Positions 14,455 through 22,657 of a DNA stretch of 32,670 bases are shown here, in pieces. Under the pieces are notes generated by a model. The model did not search any database and was not told the origin of the DNA. It was given only the letters and a program-made list of their open reading frames with translations. The stretch's first letter is position 1. Every line of letters begins with the position of its first letter. The translations under genes and the position numbers were made by a program. Origin of the DNA: Fibrobacter sp. UWR4 (GTDB taxonomy: Bacteria > Fibrobacterota > Fibrobacteria > Fibrobacterales > Fibrobacteraceae); the NCBI RefSeq assembly GCF_003149045.1, contig NZ_QGDU01000036.1, positions 1 to 32,670 on the forward strand, written 5' to 3'.

Positions 14455-15213
14455 TTATTCCTGGTTCTGGTTGGATTTCTTCTGGGGCTTGACGGCCTGC
14501 CAGACCATGAAACCGATGAACAGTACGCCGAAGCCTACCAGCGCCATGGCCAGTTCGGAATTATACTTTTCGATAATGTCCTTCTGGCCGTGAGCCATAT
14601 AACCAAGAACTGCGAGAACAGTATTCCAGATGGCTGCACCCAGGAATGTGAATAGAGTAAAGGGGATCAGCTTCATCCCGGCAAGACCTGCGGGAATAGA
14701 AATCAGCTGGCGGATGACTGTAATGAGGCGTCCCACGAAGGTGGAAATGACTCCGTGATCGCGGAAGTACTTTTCGGCCTTTTCCACCTTGGAGGTGTCC
14801 AGCAGGAGGAAGTGCCCCAGACGGCTGTCAGCAAATTTATAGATGATGGGGCGGCCCAGGAATTTTGCCAGATAGTAGTTGATGTAGGCTCCGATCAGAG
14901 CGCCGATGGTTGCGGCCAGCACAATCAGCACAATGTTCAGTTCGGAGCCGGGCTGCAAGGCCTTGTAGGCAGCTGGCGGAACCACCAGTTCGGAGGGGAA
15001 TGGAACGAAGGAACTTTCGATAGCCATCAACAGGGTGATGGTTCCGTAGTTCAGATGCTCATTGTACCAGTCGATAATCTGGTTGTAGATTCCTGCGCTA
15101 GCCGGTGCTTCTGCTGCCACTTGGGCTGCTGCGGTAGTGTCTGCTGCCATCAGGTTGGCCGTAAGCATAAGGACTGTTGCTGCGCAGATAATAAAAAAGC
15201 TCTTGTTCTTCAT
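14455..15213 (-). CDS. DedA-family (SNARE-associated/VTT domain) inner-membrane protein
   Basis: DedA proteins are polytopic membrane proteins linked to undecaprenyl-phosphate or phospholipid recycling and proton homeostasis. The 252 residues carry the family landmarks: MAIESSFVPFPSELVVPPA (E and P-x-P-S-E), LIGAYINYYLAKFLGRP, and FVGRLITVIRQLISIPAGLAGM, followed by a C-terminal membrane helix. Unusually, a signal-peptide-like stretch ending ANLMA/AD and an Ala-rich linker (about 24-42) precede the first family helix. There is no ribosome site; the -10 lies 10 bases before the ATG. The lipoprotein gene at 13930 follows after 6 bases, so the two products may work together. Confidence 0.9.
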   Translation of the reverse strand: MKNKSFFIICAATVLMLTANLMAADTTAAAQVAAEAPASAGIYNQIIDWYNEHLNYGTITLLMAIESSFVPFPSELVVPPAAYKALQPGSELNIVLIVLAATIGALIGAYINYYLAKFLGRPIIYKFADSRLGHFLLLDTSKVEKAEKYFRDHGVISTFVGRLITVIRQLISIPAGLAGMKLIPFTLFTFLGAAIWNTVLAVLGYMAHGQKDIIEKYNSELAMALVGFGVLFIGFMVWQAVKPQKKSNQNQE

Positions 15214-15223
15214 AGTGAAATCA

Positions 15224-15229
15224 AATATA
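15224..15229 (-). promoter_or_regulatory. -10 element of the DedA-type gene, near-leaderless
   Basis: On the - strand TATATT ends 10 bases before the ATG at 15213, so the transcript would carry about 4 leader bases. No ribosome site is present. The nearest -35-like TTTACA has a 21-base spacer, so the -35 is uncertain. Confidence 0.4.
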
Positions 15230-15253
15230 GAAAATCGGCTATTAGCTTGTTGT

Positions 15254-15288
15254 AAAAAAGCGAGGCTCTAAAGAGTCTCGCTTTTTTT
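15254..15288 (-). terminator. Intrinsic terminator after the Lys-tail outer-membrane protein gene
   Basis: On the - strand A-run, AGCGAGaCTC, a TTTAGA-type loop, GAGcCTCGCT and a run of six T form a stem with one mismatch. A-run and T-run on both sides make it bidirectional in principle. It lies 16 bases after the gene end at 15304. Confidence 0.85.
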
Positions 15289-15303
15289 AAGATTTGCTAG
15301 AAG

Positions 15304-16986
15304 TTACTTTTTCTTCTTGCCCTTAGCAGGTTTCTTTGCCTTGGGGGCTTTCTTCTTGGCGGGCTTCTTAGCCTTTGCCTTGGGCTTCGGAGCTTCTTCC
15401 ACTACTTCGTCCTCGTCATCTTCGTCGTCATCGTCGAAGGAGGTGGTGGGAACAACGTAACCTGCAGGAGCGTTGCTAGAAGATTCTTCTGCGGGTGCCG
15501 GTTCGGGGTCTGCAGCCTGGTGTTCCGGAGCTACGTTGGTGTTGGAAGCGTCGGTCTGGTACTCGATCATGGACTGCTCGTCGTTGTTGTTCTGCTTCAG
15601 AGCTTGTCTTGCTTCGTAGATGTACTTACCGTTGGGGAAGCGCTTCAGGTAGATTTCATAATCCTTCTTGCGGCCACCAGCCTTCACCAGTTCGAAAATG
15701 CCAGTTTCGGCTTCGTCGCGGAAGGCGCCATTGGGATTGTCGTTCAGGTAAGCCAAGTATGCCTTGAAGGTGTTCTGAGCCTGGATGGCGCGGAACTTGT
15801 CGTAGTCGCCCAGACCGTTAAGCTTTGCTTCGACTTCTGCCCTGCGGGGAGAATCCGGATAGTATTCCAGGAACATCTGGAGCATTTCGGGGTCGTTGGA
15901 GGCCATGACCTGGTCGAAACGAGAATCTTCCTGACGGACCTGATAGGCCTGAATTTCGACCTTGCCGCTATCCAAGGTTGCATAGAGCTGTTCCTTGGTG
16001 GCGAGATCTGCAGGGTGGCAGAATGCCAGGTAGCTTTCCAGCACGTCAGCGAACTGGGTGCGGGTGTAAGCTTCGCTCATGTCGGGCAGCTTGCCGTCAT
16101 CGTCGAGATAGAAGCGGTAGTCACGTTCGATAGCCATACAATCCCATTCGGTGATGGTATCCTTGACTTCGCTGTTCTTGCGCAGGACGTCGTCACGGTC
16201 ATGAAGCTTGAAACGCATCTTGCGGTCACGGCGGCTTTCACGGCCGAAGTCCAAAGACAGTTCCAGACCTACTCGTACGGGCCACTTGTACTCGATCTTG
16301 TCGAAATACAGGTTGGAGTAAGGAGAGGGGCTTGCATCGTGGTCTTCCTTACGGGCCTTGATATCTTCGTAGGCCAGGAATTCCTTACGGACGTTAATGC
16401 CGATCTTGAGATCTACGTCCTGGAACACTTCGGTGATGCGATATTCCAAAGCGCCGGACACGAATGAGGTATGGACAAAGTCGGTATAGGTTGTGGTGTT
16501 TCCGCCGTAGTCGTCGTAGAACGAGAAGAAGTGGAAACCGAAGCCACCCAGGACCCTAAGATCGAGGTCTCCAGCCAGGTTTACGGTGAAACCTGCCAGG
16601 ACGGAGGGAGCATAGGTCATGAAGGATAGTTCGCGGTCAGTCTGTTCACCCTTACGATCTTCACCATTAGCCTTGACGGTGTATTTGGGGCTATCCTCGA
16701 TTGTACCCATCTGGAAGGAGTTGACTTCGAGACCGAGCCAGAGGGTGAACGGGATATCCGCTTTCCAGAACGGAGTAATAAGCGGAGACCAGAGGAAACC
16801 AGCGGAAACGGGTACGGTAAAGACATCGGTGTCGATTCCATCGTCCAGGAGATTGTTGTCACCCTGGAAGCTCAGGAATGCGGGCTCACCTTGTAAGTAC
16901 AGCTGAGTATGCCAATTCGAACGTTCAAAGTCGGCTGCATAAAGAGCTGTTGCCAAAGCGGACAATGTTAATAGAATTCTACGCAT
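15304..16986 (-). CDS. Outer-membrane barrel protein with TPR-like region and acidic/lysine-rich tail
   Basis: The 560-residue protein has a signal peptide (1-17, ALYA/AD) and a beta-barrel-like N-terminal half (about 20-255) with alternating strands such as PVSAGFLWSPLITPFW and LDLRVLGGFGFHFFSFYDDY. A helical middle (about 300-470) follows, with repeats like FRAIQAQNTFKAYLAYLNDNPNGAF and YEIYLKRFPNGKYIYEARQALK, resembling TPR/Sel1-type units. The tail is striking: 12 acidic residues in 518-531, then 28 residues (533-560) with 16 lysines separated by Ala and Pro, like histone-H1 tails. No family name can be given. It has no ribosome site; a TTAAAT lies 8 bases before the ATG. It follows the PEGA operon by 73 bases and may be co-expressed. 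Confidence 0.8.
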   Translation of the reverse strand: MRRILLTLSALATALYAADFERSNWHTQLYLQGEPAFLSFQGDNNLLDDGIDTDVFTVPVSAGFLWSPLITPFWKADIPFTLWLGLEVNSFQMGTIEDSPKYTVKANGEDRKGEQTDRELSFMTYAPSVLAGFTVNLAGDLDLRVLGGFGFHFFSFYDDYGGNTTTYTDFVHTSFVSGALEYRITEVFQDVDLKIGINVRKEFLAYEDIKARKEDHDASPSPYSNLYFDKIEYKWPVRVGLELSLDFGRESRRDRKMRFKLHDRDDVLRKNSEVKDTITEWDCMAIERDYRFYLDDDGKLPDMSEAYTRTQFADVLESYLAFCHPADLATKEQLYATLDSGKVEIQAYQVRQEDSRFDQVMASNDPEMLQMFLEYYPDSPRRAEVEAKLNGLGDYDKFRAIQAQNTFKAYLAYLNDNPNGAFRDEAETGIFELVKAGGRKKDYEIYLKRFPNGKYIYEARQALKQNNNDEQSMIEYQTDASNTNVAPEHQAADPEPAPAEESSSNAPAGYVVPTTSFDDDDEDDEDEVVEEAPKPKAKAKKPAKKKAPKAKKPAKGKKKK

Positions 16987-17059
16987 CGGTCTAAATTTAA
17001 CTTATCTCTTTTGTTGGGGGAAATAAAAAATGAAAATGTAGGCTCTTTTTGGCCCTTTT

Positions 17060-18661
17060 TTAGAAGGAAAGAGCAAATCCTATGGCAAATAGGGCTGCGC
17101 CAACCCCTAAAAGGGATCCTCCAATGACCATTTTCCTGTCTCCATCGTGTACCAGGTCGTGGTTTTTCTTCACCATTTTTTGGTAATTTGCCCCATTTGT
17201 GGTGGCGGATCTGTTCAAGTCGTCCTTGATGTCACCTGCGTCGTTGTAATCCAGATAGGCGAGATAGGTGAATAAGGTTCCAATAAGCACAGGGGCGATT
17301 GCCGATCCCATCAGGGTTTGTCCAATGAAGATTTTCTTCTTTTCCCTGATCCATTCCTGCTGATTGATCAGTTCGGCAGGGTCGTTAATGGGGGTCATCT
17401 GCACTTCCACCGAGGTTAGTTCCATAGGGGCTGTGTAGACGGAGACTGTGGTATCGCGGAATCCTTCCTTACGGAGTTGTATGGTGGAAATGCCTGGTTC
17501 ATAGAGCGGGTACTTACTGGGGGTTTTACCGACTGCCTTGGTGGTCTTGGTCAGGGGTTCAGAACCGGCGTAGATTTCCGCACCTTCGGGAACAGAGGTA
17601 ATAAGCAATTCGGGCTTAGCCTTGGTAAGCTTCATTGAAATCTTGGCGGTGTCTCCAGGAATGATGGTCACATTGCTCCTGGCAGCCCAGATGTGTGCGT
17701 CGACGCTCCAGTGGGCGTAGAGGATGATCTTTCCTGTATCCAGGGTGGCGAAGGTGCAAGGAGTCTTGCAAATGGCGTCACGGCCTTCAATTTCCAGGGT
17801 GGCGCCTTCTGGATTAGATTCCACACGGATGTAGCTTTTCTTTTTATCCGTCTTCTTTTCGATTTGGATGCCCATGAGTTGAGTCAGGAATTCGCTGAGC
17901 TTGTTCTTCTCGATGGCGTCGTTCATGGCGGTAAAGGTGGATAATGTCATCTTTGCTGTGTGAACAGTATCTGCGGGAACGGCTGCACTGTCCGTTTTTT
18001 GAATGCCGCGATTAAAGATTGTGCGTGAAATGTCAATGTTCAGGGAGTCCTGGGCCCTGGCGGCGGCAATGCTTCCCTGGAATACGGAAGCGGCTCCATA
18101 GTGAAGGAGTGAATCCCGGATGCAGGCTTGTTCGCGACAGTAGCCGAAATCCGAGCGCTTGGCCATTACTACGGGAACGCCTTTTTCCTGCAGGAGACGA
18201 ATGGTAAGAGCATTCAGCTGGTCCGCCAGGATGGAATCTATGGATCGTCTTTCCAGTGCGACGAAAATGTGCTTTCCCTCTACAGAAGAGAGAAACTGGT
18301 AGGATGCGTTGCTGTTCTCCTGGGGGGGAGTCTGTGCAACAGTTTCTTCCTGGACGGATGGCTGTGCCGTAGAATCGTTATGGCTTGATGAATCCTTCGG
18401 ACTTTCTGTTGCAGGGGCGTTCAGCAAGTCATTGCCCTGTTCATCCATGATGCTCTTGAAGCGATTCTTCAGGATTTTAACGACGGTAAACTTTCCTTGA
18501 ATGATGCCACCCAAATGAACGGTGTCCTGATGGACTCCCAGGAACATGGCGTTTTGTTTGGCTCCGTTGACCAACTCCACGTTGGCACGGATGCCCGGTG
18601 CTTCCTGGGCGTGCAAGAAGGCGGTAACAAGAAGGAGTATTGCGAAAAAGAACTTGTTCAT
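17060..18661 (-). CDS. PEGA-domain membrane protein with CsgG/FlgO-like middle domain
   Basis: The last gene of the five-gene operon encodes 533 residues. A signal peptide (1-18, LHA/QE) is followed by a small beta region (about 26-72, VELVNGAKQNAMFLGV...) like Sm-fold domains. A Ser/Thr/Pro/Gln linker (80-120) precedes a domain (126-212) resembling CsgG/FlgO-type proteins (ALERRSIDSILADQLNALTIRLL; C175/C180; GAASVFQGSIA). Two PEGA domains follow (276-346 with SNPEGATLEIEG, 350-423 with SVPEGAEIYAG). The end is a membrane hairpin (444-470 and 511-531) closing in ALSF. PEGA domains are found in surface/S-layer contexts. It starts 7 bases after the previous stop. Confidence 0.85.
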   Translation of the reverse strand: MNKFFFAILLLVTAFLHAQEAPGIRANVELVNGAKQNAMFLGVHQDTVHLGGIIQGKFTVVKILKNRFKSIMDEQGNDLLNAPATESPKDSSSHNDSTAQPSVQEETVAQTPPQENSNASYQFLSSVEGKHIFVALERRSIDSILADQLNALTIRLLQEKGVPVVMAKRSDFGYCREQACIRDSLLHYGAASVFQGSIAAARAQDSLNIDISRTIFNRGIQKTDSAAVPADTVHTAKMTLSTFTAMNDAIEKNKLSEFLTQLMGIQIEKKTDKKKSYIRVESNPEGATLEIEGRDAICKTPCTFATLDTGKIILYAHWSVDAHIWAARSNVTIIPGDTAKISMKLTKAKPELLITSVPEGAEIYAGSEPLTKTTKAVGKTPSKYPLYEPGISTIQLRKEGFRDTTVSVYTAPMELTSVEVQMTPINDPAELINQQEWIREKKKIFIGQTLMGSAIAPVLIGTLFTYLAYLDYNDAGDIKDDLNRSATTNGANYQKMVKKNHDLVHDGDRKMVIGGSLLGVGAALFAIGFALSF

Positions 18662-18668
18662 GGCCGAC

Positions 18669-19286
18669 CTAGAATGAAATGATGAATCCTGCAGAGAGAA
18701 GGAGGGCGGCGCCTACGGCGGACCCGATGGAAACATTCCTTGCAGTTTTTGCTGTGGACCTTGCGTCCTTGAAATCCTGCTTGGCTTCGTCGTATTTTTC
18801 ACCCGACGCAATAGCGCTATTCTTGAGAATTTTTCGTGCGTCTTCTGCCAGGTTGATTTGATGCAAGGTAATTGCTGTGCTAGTTGCCGCTACTGCCAAC
18901 GGAATGATGGAGGACAACATGATTCCCCGACCTAGATTGCGGTTGCTGCGCCTGGAAAGAATTTTCTGCTGGCGCTTAATCTGCCGGTCATCGTAAGACG
19001 GCTTGAGGGATACGATAAGATAGGACGTGTCCTTGTCTGCGGGCAAATTCACATTAATGAGCGTATCTGTAAATTCCGGGTGGAAAATGGCGATAAGGAC
19101 TTGGCTTTCACTTGAATCTACGGGGATGAAAGCGGGGCTTGTGTGGTCCGGAAACTTGCTGTAGTCTGGGGCGGAATTACCTACGAAAATATCAGCCTTT
19201 GCAGGAATTGTCGAAACGTGGAGATATCTGGTCTGGCTATAACCCAGTGTTACGAATACTAGGAGAAGCAGAATCAATTTTCTCAT
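18669..19286 (-). CDS. PEGA-like membrane protein with C-terminal two-helix hairpin
   Basis: The 205-residue product has a signal peptide (1-17), a PEGA-like domain (about 18-97: LHVSTIPAKADIFVGN...FHPEFTDTLINVNLP), a basic segment (RQIKRQQKILSRRSNRN) and a membrane hairpin (about 120-142 and 183-205) closing in FIISF. The helix-polar loop-helix end matches the layout of the next protein (17060-18661), which suggests paralogous anchors. Its ATG overlaps the upstream TGA (ATGA, 19283-19286), and AGGAGA precedes it. It probably sits in the envelope beside the lipoproteins of the operon. Confidence 0.8.
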   Translation of the reverse strand: MRKLILLLLVFVTLGYSQTRYLHVSTIPAKADIFVGNSAPDYSKFPDHTSPAFIPVDSSESQVLIAIFHPEFTDTLINVNLPADKDTSYLIVSLKPSYDDRQIKRQQKILSRRSNRNLGRGIMLSSIIPLAVAATSTAITLHQINLAEDARKILKNSAIASGEKYDEAKQDFKDARSTAKTARNVSIGSAVGAALLLSAGFIISF

Positions 19287-20674
19287 AATGCTCTCCTTAA
19301 ATGGTAGAAGCCGCTTTCGTTTTTCGTTATGAGCCAGTCAATGGAGGGCAACTTGTTGCCTGCATAGTCTTCGGCATAGATGTTAATAAAACATTGTGTG
19401 TAGCAGTAGGAGGGATCGACATATAGTTCGTTCCCATCTAGTTGTGGTTGAACCGCTTTGTTATCAATCTGGAGAGAAATTTTTGACGGATTTATACCGG
19501 ATCCGTCGTCGTATATATGGAAAGTAGGGTTAAAGTTTAGTAGGAATGTTTCTCTTGTCGGTGCAATTTGCGGCGGCTGGGTATCCCTAAAATAAACAGT
19601 GTCCGTTTGCGTTGCGGTTCCCGGAAGCAAATCCACTACAATGGAGTCGGCGACGTAATCCTTTTTAGACTGTTCCTCGAAATAGACCTTTACGCCTTTT
19701 TGAGGACGGAAGTTGTAAAGAATTTCCTGATTGTAGGAACTGCCTGTATAGGTTTTTAAGGTGTCCCCAGTGGCGCTGACGATGTGGGCTACGGTCTTGA
19801 AACTATTGGGATTTTCAGTATTGTAGTAATTCAGATATTTGATAGGAATACTGAGCGTGGAAAGATTATCGTCCAGAAATTTTGTAGAAAAATGATTGAT
19901 CTTTGAATATTTTCTGGAATGCATCGCTCCATCCACGTAAATGGTATACTTTACACCCCAGTAGAACGTGATAGATTCTTTGCGAAGGTCTATTCCCTTT
20001 TGATAGAGCATTGCAGAGTCTCCAACGAGGGGACCCCAAAGATTTGCGGTGGTTCCGCAGTCTATTTCGCCAACTTGATTTGACCATACAGAATCCTTGT
20101 CTGTGCTGATATATACACCGCAGGATGCGTATTCCCATTCGTCAATTCCGTTGAGGGTCCAGCGTAAGGGAAAGTCTACTGGTTTAGAGGGTTCTGCCTG
20201 GTTATATCCGTCATAAGGAAAGACTAGCGTAAATTCTTCAGGTGTATTGACGCGAATGGTGAAGTTTGTGAACAGGGTGTCGTCAAATTCATCTACCGTC
20301 TGGAGCATTCCTTCGATGATGCCGGATCTCTTGAAGGTGTAGCGGAATGCATTGAGATTAAAGTATTCTCCATCGATTTTCCACAGGATGCTCTTGTAAG
20401 CCAATGCGGCGTCATTGTTGTACATCATTTCATTGTTGATGGAATAGAGGGCTTCGAATCTGACACTCTGACCTCTTTCGGCGGAGGCTCCTACAATGGG
20501 ATGGAGGTTGGTTTCCTGAATGGTCCCGCTATATCCGTCGGGGACCATGTAGACGTACTGGCGCATTTGAGGAATGTTAGATGCCTCGTAAAGGTTTTCT
20601 CCACAGGAAGCAAGGAATGCTGCCAGAAGGAGGAACAACCACAGAACCGTTATGTTCAGGATTCGTCTAGTCAC
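19283..20674 (-). CDS. Operon lipoprotein with Ig/PKD-like regions (463 residues)
   Basis: A lipoprotein signal (VTRRILNITVLWLFLLLAAFLASC, Cys 24) is followed by beta-rich regions with Ig/PKD character: a segment about an internal 'KSILWKIDGEYFNLNAF' motif, a middle FPLRWTLNGIDEWEYASCGVYIS region, and a final FNPTFHIYDDGSGINPSKISLQ...IYAEDYAGNKLPS typical of bacterial Ig-like folds. I chose GTG at 20674 because GAGGAGG lies 8 bases upstream and the signal then starts correctly. The frame is open 27 codons further, but that part lies inside the upstream gene. It overlaps the upstream stop by 8 bases and the downstream ATG by 4. Function unknown. Confidence 0.82.
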   Translation of the reverse strand: MTRRILNITVLWLFLLLAAFLASCGENLYEASNIPQMRQYVYMVPDGYSGTIQETNLHPIVGASAERGQSVRFEALYSINNEMMYNNDAALAYKSILWKIDGEYFNLNAFRYTFKRSGIIEGMLQTVDEFDDTLFTNFTIRVNTPEEFTLVFPYDGYNQAEPSKPVDFPLRWTLNGIDEWEYASCGVYISTDKDSVWSNQVGEIDCGTTANLWGPLVGDSAMLYQKGIDLRKESITFYWGVKYTIYVDGAMHSRKYSKINHFSTKFLDDNLSTLSIPIKYLNYYNTENPNSFKTVAHIVSATGDTLKTYTGSSYNQEILYNFRPQKGVKVYFEEQSKKDYVADSIVVDLLPGTATQTDTVYFRDTQPPQIAPTRETFLLNFNPTFHIYDDGSGINPSKISLQIDNKAVQPQLDGNELYVDPSYCYTQCFINIYAEDYAGNKLPSIDWLITKNESGFYHLRRAL

Positions 20675-21947
20675 CAGCGACCTCCTCGTAGGAAGTTTCG
20701 GGACGGATGTAGAAATTAGCGTGAACCTTGTTTCCACTGAAATCCTGTGCGGCAATCTTTAGACGTTTGACAGTCCAGGAATTTTCCAGAGAGAGGGGAA
20801 CGATCAAAGTGTCCCCACGGTATTGCAGTCCTGAGAGATGTGTTTCTTCCAGCTGGACTGAGATTCTGGAAAGCTTTAATTCGCCGCCTCCATCTCTAAT
20901 GATGAATCTCAGGCTGTCGGAGGCATTGAGCGTGTCGGAATGGTCGATGGAATAAATTTTAGGACCAATTTCATCTGCTAGCGCGAAGTATGCATTCGCG
21001 ATGCCTTTGGATGTAATCGTTACGGTATCTGTACTAGGCTTGAAGTCTGGTAAGGAATCTACGGAGCAGGTTAACAAGTACGTTCCCGAGGGAACAGACG
21101 TCAGGTAGAATGCTCCGTTGTCCTTAAGGCTGTAGTTTTTGAAGGTTTGTACGACCTGGCTTTCCTTATCCTGCAAGGTAAAACTGACCGTACTGCTCGG
21201 CTGCACGGAATTGAATTCTACATGCCCGAAAATAGCCCCTTGCTTGCCATAGCCTTCTGTATAGAAAGTGGCGTGGATAGCCTTGTCGGAGAACATGTTC
21301 AGCTCGTTTGCAGCGACTACACTCCAAAGGTATTTTTCTTGAGGTTCTAGTCCTGCGTAGTAGGTAAACTGGGGATCCGTAAGAAGGGTGTCTACCATAG
21401 GGATTGAATCCCCAAATTTTTTCAGGGTGAATCGGTAGAATACCTGCCAGAGAGCGTCGTTTTCCAGGTTAGTCCAGACGAAGTTCACCAGGTTGCTAGG
21501 ATTGACTCCCTGAGTGTTCTCTTTGGGAATGTAGTCCTTGTCGTCCAATGTAGGAGGTGCTCCCACATAGAGGGTAAGGGAATCGCTTATCAAATCTCCG
21601 AAATAATCAATGAGGATGAATTCAATCTTATGAATACCAGGTTCTGTAACGGTATTCTTGAAACTGAATTCATTGGCGAAGAACTTGCCGTCCATATTCC
21701 AGTAATACCGTTGCAGTCGTATTGACTTGGAGGGGTAAATGCTGGTGAAGAAAATGAGGGAATCTCCAGGAACGATGGTGTCCAGCTTTGTCTTTTCCGA
21801 TTCCTGTTCAAAGGAGCGGGTGATGTATGCCTGTACTTCCACATTCTTGGAACTTTCCGGCTTAAAGAGGTACTGGTCCGAGTCAGTACAGCCGTTTAGT
21901 CCAATCACGAGCAATGTTATCACTACGGTAAGGAATAGACGAATCAT
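20667..21947 (-). CDS. Operon lipoprotein with PKD-like and carboxypeptidase-regulatory-like domains (426 residues)
   Basis: A lipoprotein signal (MIRLFLTVVITLLVIGLNGC, Cys 20) leads to a PKD-like region (about 60-130: PGDSLIFFTSIYPSKSIRLQRYYWNMDGKFF). A fibronectin-like region (about 150-230: VNFVWTNLENDALWQVFY...YLWSVVAAN) follows, then a carboxypeptidase-regulatory-like beta sandwich (about 237-325: GAIFGHVEFNSVQPSSTVSFTL...GAFYLTSVPSGTYLLTC). It ends in an Ig-like unit (about 330-415, IRDGGGELKLSRISVQLE...AQDFSGNKVH) that parallels the last domain of the neighbouring lipoprotein. Exact residue limits are estimates. GGAGGAAAT precedes the ATG, which overlaps the previous stop (ATGA). Confidence 0.82.
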   Translation of the reverse strand: MIRLFLTVVITLLVIGLNGCTDSDQYLFKPESSKNVEVQAYITRSFEQESEKTKLDTIVPGDSLIFFTSIYPSKSIRLQRYYWNMDGKFFANEFSFKNTVTEPGIHKIEFILIDYFGDLISDSLTLYVGAPPTLDDKDYIPKENTQGVNPSNLVNFVWTNLENDALWQVFYRFTLKKFGDSIPMVDTLLTDPQFTYYAGLEPQEKYLWSVVAANELNMFSDKAIHATFYTEGYGKQGAIFGHVEFNSVQPSSTVSFTLQDKESQVVQTFKNYSLKDNGAFYLTSVPSGTYLLTCSVDSLPDFKPSTDTVTITSKGIANAYFALADEIGPKIYSIDHSDTLNASDSLRFIIRDGGGELKLSRISVQLEETHLSGLQYRGDTLIVPLSLENSWTVKRLKIAAQDFSGNKVHANFYIRPETSYEEVAGD

Positions 21948-22627
21948 ATTTCCTCCGGAGAGATTACGAGGAAATGATGGAGTGCCGATTCCGCCTTTGC
22001 TCCATGTTTGTCGATGATTTCGACTTTAACGGAATGCCAGCCAGGCTCAAAACCGGACTGGGTTACGGATGTAAGAACTCCGACATGATAGACTTGTTTG
22101 TCAATTGTCAACTGCGTCGAGATTTTTTCGTCATCGGAGTCATAGGCGTACCATTTGAATTCGATACCCTGGTTTATACTGACGTTATACACGGAACTAT
22201 CGGCAGGATAGAAAGTTGCGCTAAGGTGCGGAGGACTGTTCAGTATGGGTTCAAAGGTTTTTTCCAAGGTGTTCCCTTCCTTGTCCTTTACGACCACTCG
22301 ATTGGGAATATCCTCTGTTTGAACGAAAATATCTGTGTATACCCTGTCAAAACAAAGTTCGTCATTGTCATGGTACCAGGTGTATTTTAGTTCGCTTTCA
22401 TACTTGTCCGGATTTACAAGAACTGCAAACGATGCGCTGTCCTGGGTGCTGACTTTAAAGAGGGTTGAATCCTTGACGCCATTCTGGGCTACGTAGACCG
22501 TAAGTGAGGTTGCCTTGCCTGAGGAGGAAGGCTCGCTGGGAATATCGAGACACGCAGTCAAGACTCCGCAGATCCCAAGGAAAATGCAGAGAGTGAAAAG
22601 GGTGTAAATCGATTTCTTTGCGCTCAT
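21944..22627 (-). CDS. First operon lipoprotein with Ig/PKD-like domains (227 residues)
   Basis: The lipoprotein signal is MSAKKSIYTLFTLCIFLGICGVLTAC (Cys 26). It is followed by two beta-sandwich-like regions: one with FAVLVNPDKYESELKYTWYHDNDE and an RVVVKDKEGNTLEKTF ending, the other with INQGIEFKWYAYDSDDEKISTQ and GWHSVKVEIIDKHGAKAES. Both are PKD/cadherin-like in wording (W-x-x-D-x-D, V-D/K-D-x-x-G). I use the ATG at 22627; a TTG two codons earlier is possible. The divergent xseB start lies 30 bases away, and the -10 boxes are back to back. Its stop overlaps the next ATG. It heads the five-gene operon. Confidence 0.82.
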   Translation of the reverse strand: MSAKKSIYTLFTLCIFLGICGVLTACLDIPSEPSSSGKATSLTVYVAQNGVKDSTLFKVSTQDSASFAVLVNPDKYESELKYTWYHDNDELCFDRVYTDIFVQTEDIPNRVVVKDKEGNTLEKTFEPILNSPPHLSATFYPADSSVYNVSINQGIEFKWYAYDSDDEKISTQLTIDKQVYHVGVLTSVTQSGFEPGWHSVKVEIIDKHGAKAESALHHFLVISPEEI

Positions 22628-22637
22628 AACCAAGTTA

Positions 22638-22651
22638 AAGATAACTATATT
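22638..22651. promoter_or_regulatory. Back-to-back -10 elements of the lipoprotein operon and xseB
   Basis: The + strand TATATT (22646-22651) lies 7 bases before the xseB ATG, so transcription would begin at the start codon itself. The - strand TATCTT (22643-22638) lies 10 bases before the lipoprotein ATG at 22627. The start codons are only 30 bases apart and neither has a ribosome site, so both transcripts are probably leaderless or nearly so, and RNA polymerase could not use both promoters at once. Clear -35 boxes are not visible. Confidence 0.45.
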
Positions 22652-22657
22652 CAGAAT

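Noticed and set aside
20675-20755. ORF start 27 codons upstream for the 463-residue lipoprotein
   Set aside because: It lies inside the preceding gene in another frame, has no ribosome site, and would put a non-signal stretch before the signal. GTG at 20674 has GAGGAGG 8 bases upstream.
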